The position numbers were made by a program, and so were the translations under genes. A stretch of DNA of 64,000 nucleotides from CBFDBF01 sp050291465 (GTDB taxonomy: Bacteria > Pseudomonadota > Gammaproteobacteria > Chromatiales > Chromatiaceae), in NCBI GenBank assembly GCA_050291465.1, contig JBNKJV010000003.1, positions 177,093-241,092 on the forward strand. Direction: 5' to 3'. Positions 34,073 through 42,250 of this stretch are shown here, in pieces (the stretch's first letter is position 1; each line of letters starts with the position of its first letter). The notes under the pieces were generated by a model. It had not been told where the DNA came from and ran no database searches. It worked only from the letters and a program-made list of their open reading frames with translations.

Positions 34073-35023
34073 ATGACTATATCCACAGGCGTGGTGATGG
34101 ACCCTATTCATTCCATCACTATCCAAAAAGACAGCACTTTCGCCATGTTACTGGAAGCCCAGCGCCGGGGATGGACGCTCTGGTATATGGAGATGGGCGA
34201 CCTGTTTCTGCGGGATGGTCACAGCTTCGCCCGCATGCGCCAGCTACGGGTCACCGAGGACGAGACGTGCTGGTTCCGGTTTGGAGAGGAGCGAACCGCG
34301 TCCCTGGCCGAGCTGGATGTCATTCTCATGCGCAAGGACCCCCCGTTCGACATGGAATACGTCTACTCCACTTATCTCCTGGAGCAGGCGGAAAGAGAAG
34401 GCACCCTGGTGGTCAACCGGCCCCGTAGCCTGCGCGACGCCAACGAGAAACTGTTCACCGCATGGTTCCCCCAGTGCTGTGCGCCTACCCTGGTCACCGG
34501 GGACAAGCAGAGGATCCTGTCGTTTCTGGACGAACAGGGACAGATCATTCTCAAACCCCTGGGCGGAATGGGCGGTTCCTCCATATTCCGTATCAGCAAG
34601 GGCGACCTGAACACCAATGTCACCATCGAGACCCTAACAGCCGACGGTTGCCGTTATATTATGGCCCAACGCTACCTACCGGAGATAAGCGCGGGAGACA
34701 AGAGAATCCTGATAGTAGACGGCGAACCGATACCTTACGCCCTGGCGCGCATACCGAAGGAAGGGGAGTTCCGTGGAAATCTCGCCGCGGGTGGAACCGG
34801 CAGGGGCATCCCCCTGTCGGAGAGGGATAACTGGATAGCCGAACAGGTGGGACCGGAGCTGCGCGCAAGGGGCATCCTGTTTGCGGGCCTGGATGTGATC
34901 GGGGATTATCTGACCGAAATAAACGTCACCAGCCCCACCTGTATCCGTGAACTGGACACCCAGTTCGACCTCAATATCAGTGCCCGGCTTCTTGACCGGG
35001 TTGAGAATAGAATCAGGAAATGA
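34073..35023 (+). CDS. gshB: Glutathione synthetase
   Basis: ATP-grasp ligase adding glycine to gamma-glutamylcysteine. It is 316 aa. The start MTISTGVVMDPIHSITIQKD aligns with the family; the open frame upstream adds about 58 residues with no similarity. An ATG at 34061 is the nearest alternative. ATP-grasp features: LRDANEKLF, IILKPLGGMGGSSIFRI and GLDVIGDYLTEINVTSPT. The gene overlaps apbE by four bases. The gshB-pilG divergent arrangement is conserved in pseudomonads. Confidence 0.95.
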   Translation: MTISTGVVMDPIHSITIQKDSTFAMLLEAQRRGWTLWYMEMGDLFLRDGHSFARMRQLRVTEDETCWFRFGEERTASLAELDVILMRKDPPFDMEYVYSTYLLEQAEREGTLVVNRPRSLRDANEKLFTAWFPQCCAPTLVTGDKQRILSFLDEQGQIILKPLGGMGGSSIFRISKGDLNTNVTIETLTADGCRYIMAQRYLPEISAGDKRILIVDGEPIPYALARIPKEGEFRGNLAAGGTGRGIPLSERDNWIAEQVGPELRARGILFAGLDVIGDYLTEINVTSPTCIRELDTQFDLNISARLLDRVENRIRK

Positions 35024-36096
35024 ACCCCAGTACGAAAAACCGCAGGCTTATCATCCTGTCACTCTTGCTTTCGACTCTGCTGCTTGCCGGTTGCGAACGG
35101 ACCACTCCCCCCGTCACCACTCGTTTTCTGGCGTTCGGCACCCTGGTGGACCTGACCATCTCCGGCGTCTCTCAGGAACAGGCCGACAAGGCTACCGCCG
35201 CCATCGAACAGGACTTCGCGGAAATGCATCGGGCCTGGCATGCCTGGGATCCGGGTCCGTTGGGCCGCGTCAACCGACTGCTGCAGTCGAACGAAAGCTT
35301 CGCCGCCCCGCCGTCCATCCTGGAGCTGATCAGAATCGGACAGAACCTTTCCGCAGCGAGCGACAACCTGTTCAATCCCGCCATCGGACACCTCATCGAC
35401 GCATGGGGATTCCACCGGGACGATCCCGAGGGTCACCGCCCGCCGGATCAGGCCCTTATCGACCGGCTACTGAGAGAGAATCCCCAGATGAACGATATCC
35501 AGGTGAACGGTATCAATCTGCGCTGCGGGAATCCGGCGGTAAAACTCGATTTCGGCGCGTTCGGGAAAGGTTACGGCATCGACCTGGCCATCGCCCATCT
35601 GCGGGAACTGGGAATAAACAACGCCATCCTGAACGCCGGCGGAGACCTGCGGGCCATCGGTTCCAGGGGTGACCGTCCCTGGAGTGTCGGGGTTCGCGAC
35701 GCCAGCGGCTCGGGGGTGTTGGGTACCATTGAGGCCCGCGCCGACGAGAGTATATTCACCTCCGGGGACTACGAACGAAATTTCACCTGGGAAGGCCAGC
35801 GCTACCACCATATTATCGACCCGCGTACCGGCTATCCGGCTGTGGGCACAGCCTCCGTCACGGTCCTGCACACCGATGCCGTCACCGCCGATGCGGCGGC
35901 TACGGCGCTGTTTGTTGCCGGCCCGGAGGACTGGTACCGAGTGGCCAAGCAAATGGGTATCCGTTATGTCCTGCTGATCGACTCCTCGGGGACACTCCAT
36001 ATGAATCCGGCCATGCAGAAGCGACTGACGCTGTTAAAGGAGGGACACACCATCCGCATCAGCCCTCCTCTGGCGGACAACGGGGAAAAGCGGTAA
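35020..36096 (+). CDS. apbE: FAD:protein FMN transferase, lipoprotein
   Basis: 358-aa ApbE-family enzyme that attaches FMN to threonines of respiratory proteins such as NqrB/NqrC or RnfD/RnfG. Its signal peptide ends in LLLAGC with C25 lipidated, so it faces the periplasm. Motifs: KLDFGAFGKGYGID, NAGGDLRAIGS, HHIIDPRTGYP and HTDAVTADAAATAL, with the Mg-binding Asp and Thr. It overlaps gshB (ATGA), and tonB follows 11 bp after. None of its usual targets is in the window. Confidence 0.93.
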   Translation: MNPSTKNRRLIILSLLLSTLLLAGCERTTPPVTTRFLAFGTLVDLTISGVSQEQADKATAAIEQDFAEMHRAWHAWDPGPLGRVNRLLQSNESFAAPPSILELIRIGQNLSAASDNLFNPAIGHLIDAWGFHRDDPEGHRPPDQALIDRLLRENPQMNDIQVNGINLRCGNPAVKLDFGAFGKGYGIDLAIAHLRELGINNAILNAGGDLRAIGSRGDRPWSVGVRDASGSGVLGTIEARADESIFTSGDYERNFTWEGQRYHHIIDPRTGYPAVGTASVTVLHTDAVTADAAATALFVAGPEDWYRVAKQMGIRYVLLIDSSGTLHMNPAMQKRLTLLKEGHTIRISPPLADNGEKR

Positions 36097-36107
36097 TACG
36101 AAACCCC

Positions 36108-36992
36108 ATGAACAACCCCTCTCAAGTCTCCGCCTTCGACCGTTTCGGACTGACCCTTTTTGTCGCCACCGCCTGGCATGCGGTCGTTATCCTTGGCGTC
36201 AGCTTTTCAGTGGAGAAATCCACCAAGGCCCCGCCCCCGGAGCGCACCCTTGAGATCATGGTTGTCCAGAACAGGACTCAGGATAAAGATCCAGACGAGG
36301 CGGATTTCCTCGCCCAGTCCAATCAACAGGGTGGTGGGGAGGAAAAGGAGGTGGTCCGGCCCAAGACCGAGACGCCGCTGCCCTCGGACAGGCCGATGGA
36401 AAAACCCATCGGCGAAAACCGGCCGGCGAGCACCCCGATCCCGCCTCAGACCCAACCGAAACGGCAGGTCGTCACCACGCAGACACCATCGGAAAAGAAG
36501 ACCGTCACCACGACGAAAAAACGCCCCCCGACGCCAAAAAGATTGAACACCGTACAGATAATGGCCGAGACCAATCGCGAAATCGCCCGGCTTACCGCAC
36601 AACTGGACCGCAAGACAGAAGCGTATGCCAAACGGCCGCGCCGCAAACACATCAGCGCCAGCACCCGGGAATACAAGTACGCCAACTATCTCGACGCCTG
36701 GAAACGCAAGGTCGAACGGATCGGTAACCTCAACTACCCGGAAGAGGCGAAGAAACGCCGCCTCTACGGCGACCTGATGCTGCATGTGGCGCTCAATCCC
36801 GACGGGACCATACGCTCCATTCAGGTCCTCCAGTCTTCCGGCCACAAGTTGCTGGACGACGCCGCAATCCGCATCGTGAAGCTGGCCGCCCCCTATGCCC
36901 CGTTTCCTAAGGAAATCCGTGAAGAGACCGATATCCTTGATATAACCCGCACCTGGCAGTTTCTCAGCAGCAACAGGTTGCTATCGAAATAA
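36108..36992 (+). CDS. tonB: Energy transducer TonB
   Basis: 294 aa. One N-terminal membrane helix (LTLFVATAWHAVVILGVSF), a long Pro/Lys/Thr-rich periplasmic spacer with coiled character, and a C-terminal TonB domain from about residue 205 (WKRKVERIGNLNYPEEAKKR, GDLMLHVALNPDGTI, VLQSSGHKLLDDAAI). It couples proton motive force to outer-membrane transport. No exbB or exbD is adjacent. The TonB protein at this locus in Pseudomonas aeruginosa (TonB3) is needed for twitching motility, and the context here is the same. Confidence 0.93.
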   Translation: MNNPSQVSAFDRFGLTLFVATAWHAVVILGVSFSVEKSTKAPPPERTLEIMVVQNRTQDKDPDEADFLAQSNQQGGGEEKEVVRPKTETPLPSDRPMEKPIGENRPASTPIPPQTQPKRQVVTTQTPSEKKTVTTTKKRPPTPKRLNTVQIMAETNREIARLTAQLDRKTEAYAKRPRRKHISASTREYKYANYLDAWKRKVERIGNLNYPEEAKKRRLYGDLMLHVALNPDGTIRSIQVLQSSGHKLLDDAAIRIVKLAAPYAPFPKEIREETDILDITRTWQFLSSNRLLSK

Positions 36993-37087
36993 GGGACCTC
37001 TTATAACCTCTTGACCATCATGGACTTTATCAGAGCTCCCTAACGGGGCGGTTGCGACCCATACAGGAGATACGGATACTATCGGCT

Positions 37088-37651
37088 ATGGAAAACAGCC
37101 CTTATCTGACCAACCAGTTCCTCATCGCCATGCCCCGTATGGCGGATCAGAACTTCTCGCAAACGGTTACCTATATCTGTGAACACAATGACCAGGGTGC
37201 CATGGGTATCGTGGTAAATCGCCCCATGGACCTGCACCTTAACGATATCCTCGAGCAGTTGGATATAGCGGATGAGGCGTCGATACTGGGGGAAGAGCTC
37301 ATCTATGTGGGAGGGCCGGTGCAACCTGAACGGGGATTCGTGCTGCACACGGGGGACAAGAGCTGGGACTCGACGCTGCATATCACTCCGCAGATCAGCG
37401 TCACCACCTCGCGGGATATCCTGGAGTCCATCGCCTCCGGGCAGGGCCCGGATAACCGCCTGATCGCGTTGGGATACGCGGGATGGGCCAGTGGCCAACT
37501 GGAAGAGGAGATGTCCGCCAACGCCTGGCTCAGCGGCCCCGCCGACACCCAGATCCTGTTCCACCTGCCGCCGGAACAACGTTGGAGAGCGGCGGCGCAG
37601 TTGCTGGGCGTCGATCTCGATCTGCTGTCCAGCGACGTGGGACACGCCTGA
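37088..37651 (+). CDS. yqgE: YqgE/AlgH family protein (DUF179)
   Basis: 187 aa, typical size. It has LTNQFLIAMPRM, TYICEHNDQGAMGIVVNRP, YVGGPVQPERGFVLH and LGYAGWASGQLEEEM, all signature segments of DUF179. The function is unknown. The start at 37088 (MENSPYLTNQ) gives the family N-terminus; a longer frame begins at a TTG at 37052. It is always found next to ruvX, as here. Confidence 0.93.
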   Translation: MENSPYLTNQFLIAMPRMADQNFSQTVTYICEHNDQGAMGIVVNRPMDLHLNDILEQLDIADEASILGEELIYVGGPVQPERGFVLHTGDKSWDSTLHITPQISVTTSRDILESIASGQGPDNRLIALGYAGWASGQLEEEMSANAWLSGPADTQILFHLPPEQRWRAAAQLLGVDLDLLSSDVGHA

Positions 37652-37677
37652 TACCGATGGCCCGCTGACGGCTCAGG

Positions 37678-38076
37678 ATGGGTACGCTTCTCGGCTTCGA
37701 TTTCGGTCCGGCCAAGATCGGCGTGGCGGTGGGACAAACACTGACCGGAACCGCTTCCCCCTTGGAAACTTTGCGCGCCGTCCGGCAGCATCCGGATTGG
37801 GAAGGAATCAGCCGTCTGATCAAGACCTGGGAGCCGGAAGCTCTGGTGGTGGGGTTGCCGTTCAACATGGATGATACGGAGGCCGAACCCGCCCCCCGGG
37901 CACGTCGTTTTGCGCGACAGTTGGAGGGCCGTTATCATCTGCCTGTACATCTGGTGGATGAGCGGCTCACCTCGCTGACGGCGAAACGGGAGATGGGCCG
38001 AAAACCGCGGCACGTCGAGGAGATCGACGCTATGGCCGCCAAGCTGATTCTGGAAACCTGGTTAAGGAGCCTCTGA
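37678..38076 (+). CDS. ruvX: Putative pre-16S rRNA nuclease / Holliday junction resolvase-like protein RuvX (YqgF)
   Basis: 132-aa RNase H-fold protein. It has the first acidic residue in LLGFDFGPAKIGVAVG, VVGLPFNMD, the conserved LVDERLTSLTA, and the final acidic EIDAMAA. It takes part in 16S rRNA maturation. The last codons (RSL) and the TGA stop lie inside the left terminal repeat of the inserted element at 38062, so the natural C-terminus may have been altered by the insertion. Confidence 0.93.
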   Translation: MGTLLGFDFGPAKIGVAVGQTLTGTASPLETLRAVRQHPDWEGISRLIKTWEPEALVVGLPFNMDDTEAEPAPRARRFARQLEGRYHLPVHLVDERLTSLTAKREMGRKPRHVEEIDAMAAKLILETWLRSL

Positions 38077-38342
38077 TTAAGTCCATGATGGCCGAGACGC
38101 TGCCTTTGCGTCTTGAGATGCAAGGCGGCTTGCGCAGCTAATGGCGGATACCCTTAGCAAGCAAGCCAACGCCGCAGATCTGGCGCAAAGGCGCGTCCCG
38201 AAGGGTTTGCGCCAAATGGCGCGCTCGCTGTGTTGTGGCGCTTGCCGTATAGCTATGGCATGCGGCCTGCGCGCCACGCCTTGCGATCATCGCCATTTGG
38301 ACACAAACTCGGCTCACCAGCGACTTGATCAGAGGCTCCTAA
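38062..38342. mobile_element. MITE-like element with 21-22 bp terminal inverted repeats
   Basis: The left end TTAAGGAGCCTCTGATTAAGTC (38062-38083, quoted as 'TTAAGGAGCCTCTGATTA' plus AGTC) is matched inverted by GACTTGATCAGAGGCTCCTAA (38322-38342) with one mismatch and one gap. Inside lie more inverted repeats, including GCTGCCTTTGCGTC (38099-38112) against GATGCAAGGCGGC (38117-38129) and ATGGCG/CGCCAT near the two ends. There is no reading frame worth calling. It fits a small non-autonomous insertion: the left end overlaps the ruvX stop, and the right end abuts the pyrR start codon and supplies its AGAGG ribosome binding site. Confidence 0.72.
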
Positions 38343-38343
38343 A

Positions 38344-38889
38344 GTGAACGACAGTAAGCTTTTCATGCAGGATGAGGAAATCGATCGCCTGATCGATGAG
38401 ATGCTGCAGGCGTTAAAAACACGGCTGGAGATGCAGGGCATCTCCCGACCGGTGATGATCGGCATCCATACCGGCGGCGCCTGGCTGGCGGAACGTCTGC
38501 ACAAGCTGCTCGCTATCGAGGAACCCCTGGGGACCCTGGATATCTCCTTTTACCGGGACGATTTCACCCGTATCGGAATGAACCCCCAGGTTCACCCCTC
38601 TTCCATCCCGTTTCCGGTGGATGATCAGCACATCATCCTGGTGGATGATGTGCTGCAGACCGGCCGCACCATACGCGCGGCCATGAATGAGATATTCGAC
38701 TACGGTCGACCCGCGTCTATAACGCTGGTAACGCTGGTGGAACGCGGCGGCAGGGAGCTTCCGATTCAACCGAACGTGGTCGGCGTTCGCCCGCCGCTAA
38801 GTCTGGATCAACATATCACGCTGACCGGACCCGATCCCCTGACGCTGGTGATCGGACAATCGAAACAGGAGGCGCGCGGCGCAGATTGA
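38344..38889 (+). CDS. pyrR: Bifunctional pyrimidine regulator / uracil phosphoribosyltransferase PyrR
   Basis: 181 aa. It has the PRPP loop ILVDDVLQTGRTIRAAMNE, MIGIHTGGAWLAERL and LVERGGRELP, typical of PyrR. In Bacillus it controls pyr mRNA attenuation; in gammaproteobacteria its role may be mainly uracil salvage. It starts with GTG, eight bases after AGAGG contributed by the adjacent repeat element; an internal ATG (MQDEEIDRLID) is a possible alternative. The pyrR-pyrB-pyrC' order matches pseudomonads. Confidence 0.92.
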   Translation: MNDSKLFMQDEEIDRLIDEMLQALKTRLEMQGISRPVMIGIHTGGAWLAERLHKLLAIEEPLGTLDISFYRDDFTRIGMNPQVHPSSIPFPVDDQHIILVDDVLQTGRTIRAAMNEIFDYGRPASITLVTLVERGGRELPIQPNVVGVRPPLSLDQHITLTGPDPLTLVIGQSKQEARGAD

Positions 38890-39026
38890 GCCATGCGGGT
38901 TAACGTTTTCGAAAGGAAACCGCAAGCGGGGGAGAATTTTCGTAGAGCCGAGCCCGCTGAACGACTATACTATGCCGGACATTCATCCACGAGGCATCCA
39001 GGTCTGAATTGGGGCGGACCTCCAGA

Positions 39027-40016
39027 GTGAGCACAGCGGAAACAAAGCACAACATCCAGCTTGACGAAAATGGGCGCCTCCGCCACTTCCTTACTATTGA
39101 TGGCCTAAGCAGGGATCTGCTGACCGAGATCCTGGATACCGCGGAATCCTTCACCGGCGTCTCGGAACGAACCGTTAAAAAAGTCCCGCTGTTGCGCGGC
39201 AAAGTCATCACCAACCTCTTTTTTGAAACCAGTACCCGCACCCGCACCACCTTTGAACTGGCGGCGAAAAGGCTGTCGGCGGACGTTTTGAGTCTGAATA
39301 TCGGGACCTCATCCACCACCAAAGGGGAAACCCTCCTGGACACCCTCCGCAATCTGGAGGCGATGCATGTGGATATGTTCGTGGTGCGCCACCCGGACAG
39401 CGGGGCCGCCCATTTCATCGCCCAGCACGCGGCACCCCATATCAGCGTTGTCAACGGGGGTGACGGACGGCATTCCCACCCCACACAGGCAATGCTGGAT
39501 ATGTTCACTATCCGGCGTCACAAAGGGGAATTCCAGGGATTACGCGTCGCTATTGTGGGCGACATCCTGCACTCTCGCGTGGCCCGCTCCCAGATCCTGG
39601 CACTGAATACCCTGGGCGCGGCGGAGGTGCGGGTCATCGCACCTATCACCCTGCTGCCTGCGGATGTATCCAGCCTGGGGGTCAAGGTCTTCCACAATCT
39701 CGAGCAGGGGATCGATGGTGCGGATGTCATCATCATGCTGCGACTGCAGCGGGAACGGATGGGAAGCGCCCTGCTGCCCAGTGAACACGAGTACTTCCAG
39801 CTCTTCGGTCTGACGGAAGAACGACTGCAGGTGGCCCAGCCGGACGCCATTGTCATGCATCCGGGCCCCATAAACCGCGGGGTGGAAATGGACTCACAAG
39901 TGGCGGACGGGCCCCGTTCCGTAATCCTGCAGCAGGTCAGTTTCGGCATCGCGGTGCGCATGGCGGTCATGTCCATGGCCATGCAGACAAACATGCCCGG
40001 GACCAAAAAGAGATGA
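39027..40016 (+). CDS. pyrB: Aspartate carbamoyltransferase catalytic subunit
   Basis: Second step of pyrimidine synthesis. It is 329 aa from the GTG at 39027 (MSTAETKHNIQLDENGRLRHFL). This N-terminal extension of about 20 residues is typical of the pseudomonad class, where it contributes to complex assembly and nucleotide inhibition. Motifs: STRTRTTFE, SSTTKGETLLDT, HPTQAMLD and MHPGPINRG. A TTG six codons upstream opens a longer frame. The 137 bp before it hold a TATACT box (about 38966) but no clear -35. It overlaps pyrC' by four bases. Confidence 0.95.
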   Translation: MSTAETKHNIQLDENGRLRHFLTIDGLSRDLLTEILDTAESFTGVSERTVKKVPLLRGKVITNLFFETSTRTRTTFELAAKRLSADVLSLNIGTSSTTKGETLLDTLRNLEAMHVDMFVVRHPDSGAAHFIAQHAAPHISVVNGGDGRHSHPTQAMLDMFTIRRHKGEFQGLRVAIVGDILHSRVARSQILALNTLGAAEVRVIAPITLLPADVSSLGVKVFHNLEQGIDGADVIIMLRLQRERMGSALLPSEHEYFQLFGLTEERLQVAQPDAIVMHPGPINRGVEMDSQVADGPRSVILQQVSFGIAVRMAVMSMAMQTNMPGTKKR

Positions 40017-41290
40017 GCGGTATCCACATCAAAAACGGTCGCCTCATCGACCCCGCTAACGGTATCGACGATCTGCAGGACCTGTTTATCGCTGACGGCC
40101 GGGTCTGTGGAATCGGAGATCCTCCGCCCGGGTTTGCAGCGGAGATCACCATCGATGCCGGCAATCAGATCGTCTGCCCCGGCCTGGTGGATCTGTGCGC
40201 GCACATGCGGGAACCCGGCGAGGAGCACAAAGGCACCATCGCCAGCGAAACCGCTGCCGCCGCCAAAAGCGGCATCACCACCCTCTGTTGTCCGCCGGAT
40301 ACCGATCCGGTCATCGACTCACCGGCGGTGGCCACCCTCATCTATCGCCGCGCCGAACATGAGGGCAAAGCCAGAGTACTGCCGATCGGCGCCCTCACCA
40401 AGGGGCTCAAGGGTGAGGAGCTTGCCGAGATGGCGGCCCTGAAAAAAGCCCGCTGCGCGGCGATGACCAACGGCCGGCGGCCGCTGGCAAGCACCCTGGT
40501 GGAACGACGGGCCCTGGAATATGCCGCAACCTTCGGCATTACCGCTTTCCTCCCCCCGGAGGATTATCACCTGCGGGACAACGGCTGCGCCCATGAGGGG
40601 CCCATCAGCCTGCGTCTCGGTCTGCCCGGTATTCCGGAAGCGGCGGAAACCGTTGCGGTTGCCCGGGACGTCGCGCTGGCCGCCCATACCGGCTGCCATA
40701 TCCATTTTCGCGGCCTCTCCTGCGGCAGCGCGGTCCGCATGGTGCAACGGGCGCGCCAGGACCGGCTGCCGGTGAGCGCAGATGTTTCCGCTCACCAGTT
40801 GCACCTGACGGAGATGGATCTCACCGATTTCAACAGCAACTGCCACGTCATCCCGCCGCTACGCAGTCTCACCGATCGTGATCTGCTGCGCAAAGGTGTC
40901 GCCGAGGGTGTGATCAGCGCCATCTGCTCGGATCACCAGCCTCATGAACCGGATGCAAAAGAGGCACCGTTCCCCTCCACCGCCGCGGGCATCTCGGCCC
41001 TGGAGACACTCCTGCCCCTGACCCTGAAGCTGGTACAGGAAGACGTGCTGACCCTGAACGACGCCATCGCCCGGCTGACCTGCGGACCGGCCGACATCCT
41101 CGGCCTGCCGCTGGGACGTCTCGCGGTGGGCGCCGCCGCCGATGTCTGTATCTTCGATCCAAACCGGCACTGGGTCCTGAATGCTGAGGAGATGGTCAGC
41201 CACGGACGTAATACGCCCTTCCTGGGCTGGGAGTTTACCGGCTGTGTCACCCATACCCTTCTGGACGGTAAAATCGTCTTTGAAAAATAG
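40013..41290 (+). CDS. pyrC': Dihydroorotase-like pseudo-enzyme PyrC'
   Basis: 425-aa amidohydrolase-fold protein. Active dihydroorotases bind zinc through an HxH motif after an Asp (DxHxHxR). Here the site reads D60-L-C62-A-H64-M-R66, so the first His is Cys, and the post-carboxylation-lysine region reads MTNGRRPLAS instead of the usual form. The later SDHQPHEPDAKEAPF segment is retained. In pseudomonads the equivalent non-catalytic protein is an obligatory structural partner of PyrB, forming a dodecamer. It overlaps the pyrB stop by four bases (ATGA), which supports equimolar synthesis. A true dihydroorotase must be elsewhere in the genome. Confidence 0.9.
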   Translation: MSGIHIKNGRLIDPANGIDDLQDLFIADGRVCGIGDPPPGFAAEITIDAGNQIVCPGLVDLCAHMREPGEEHKGTIASETAAAAKSGITTLCCPPDTDPVIDSPAVATLIYRRAEHEGKARVLPIGALTKGLKGEELAEMAALKKARCAAMTNGRRPLASTLVERRALEYAATFGITAFLPPEDYHLRDNGCAHEGPISLRLGLPGIPEAAETVAVARDVALAAHTGCHIHFRGLSCGSAVRMVQRARQDRLPVSADVSAHQLHLTEMDLTDFNSNCHVIPPLRSLTDRDLLRKGVAEGVISAICSDHQPHEPDAKEAPFPSTAAGISALETLLPLTLKLVQEDVLTLNDAIARLTCGPADILGLPLGRLAVGAAADVCIFDPNRHWVLNAEEMVSHGRNTPFLGWEFTGCVTHTLLDGKIVFEK

Positions 41291-41365
41291 TCCGTCCTTA
41301 GGCGGATATCTGTGAAAAACCGTATATCATGATGCAAACCACCGGCCTCTAGCCCTACGCTCCCC

Positions 41366-42250
41366 ATGACTGCTACCGACAGAAACCATCGCGACACCCT
41401 GTTTCTGGAAGAGGCGTCGATCCTCTCCCACCAGTCTTTTGCCGGCGACCAATATCTGTTGCGGCTGCAAGCGCCGGAATGCGCCTGCCACGCCCGGCCC
41501 GGAAATTTCGTTCATCTGCAGTGCGATCCCTCGCGCCCGCTCCGCCGGCCCCTCTCTCTCATGCGTGTTTCGGCAACGGAAGGCTGGGTGGAAATACTTT
41601 ATAAAGTGGCGGGTGAAGGAACCGCCCTGCTTGCCGCTCACCGACCGGGTGAGAGCGTCAGCGTACTGGGCCCCATCGGCACCCCTTTTCAACTCCATAA
41701 CGACCGCCCGCGACCGTTGCTGATCGGCGGTGGTATCGGTATGCCGCCTATGCTGTATCTGGCAGAGTCAATGCGGGATTCCGTAACCCATAGACCATTC
41801 GCCATTCTCGGTTCGGAACTGCCGTTCCCGTTTTCCATCACCCCCTCGGACATGGCGGTCGCCGGCATGCCCCCGGAGGCTACCGCCTCACTGGCGTTGC
41901 TGGAACAGTGGGACATACCCGCGCGTCTCACCAGCCTGCAGGGGTTCAGCGGCTGCTTCAACGGCTTTGTGACCGACCTCGCGGGACATTGGCTTGGGGC
42001 CTTGAGCGAGGCCGAACGACGGGAAGTGGAGGTCTTTGCCTGCGGTCCTCACCCGATGCTGGCGGCAGTCGCCGCCCTGGCGCGCGACCATAACCTGCCC
42101 TGCCAGGTCTCCCTGGAAGAGTTCATGGCCTGCGGAGTGGGTGGTTGCGCCGGCTGTGTGGTGGCCGTAACCGAAGAGTACGGCACCAGCATGAAGCGGG
42201 TATGCGTGGATGGACCGGTATTTGACGCCGCTCAGATATTTCCGGAGTAA
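41366..42250 (+). CDS. PyrK-like dihydroorotate dehydrogenase electron transfer subunit
   Basis: 294-aa ferredoxin-reductase-fold protein. FAD-binding (RRPLSLMRV), NAD-binding (LLIGGGIGMPPML) and a C-terminal [2Fe-2S] site with spacing C-X4-C-X2-C-X15-C (CGVGGCAGC ... CVDG). PyrK normally passes electrons from dihydroorotate dehydrogenase PyrDB to NAD. No pyrD of that type is here, so its partner may be elsewhere or it may serve another oxidoreductase. It is 75 bp downstream of pyrC' and so probably in the pyr operon. Its last 19 bases overlap the end of the convergent pilU. Confidence 0.88.
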   Translation: MTATDRNHRDTLFLEEASILSHQSFAGDQYLLRLQAPECACHARPGNFVHLQCDPSRPLRRPLSLMRVSATEGWVEILYKVAGEGTALLAAHRPGESVSVLGPIGTPFQLHNDRPRPLLIGGGIGMPPMLYLAESMRDSVTHRPFAILGSELPFPFSITPSDMAVAGMPPEATASLALLEQWDIPARLTSLQGFSGCFNGFVTDLAGHWLGALSEAERREVEVFACGPHPMLAAVAALARDHNLPCQVSLEEFMACGVGGCAGCVVAVTEEYGTSMKRVCVDGPVFDAAQIFPE

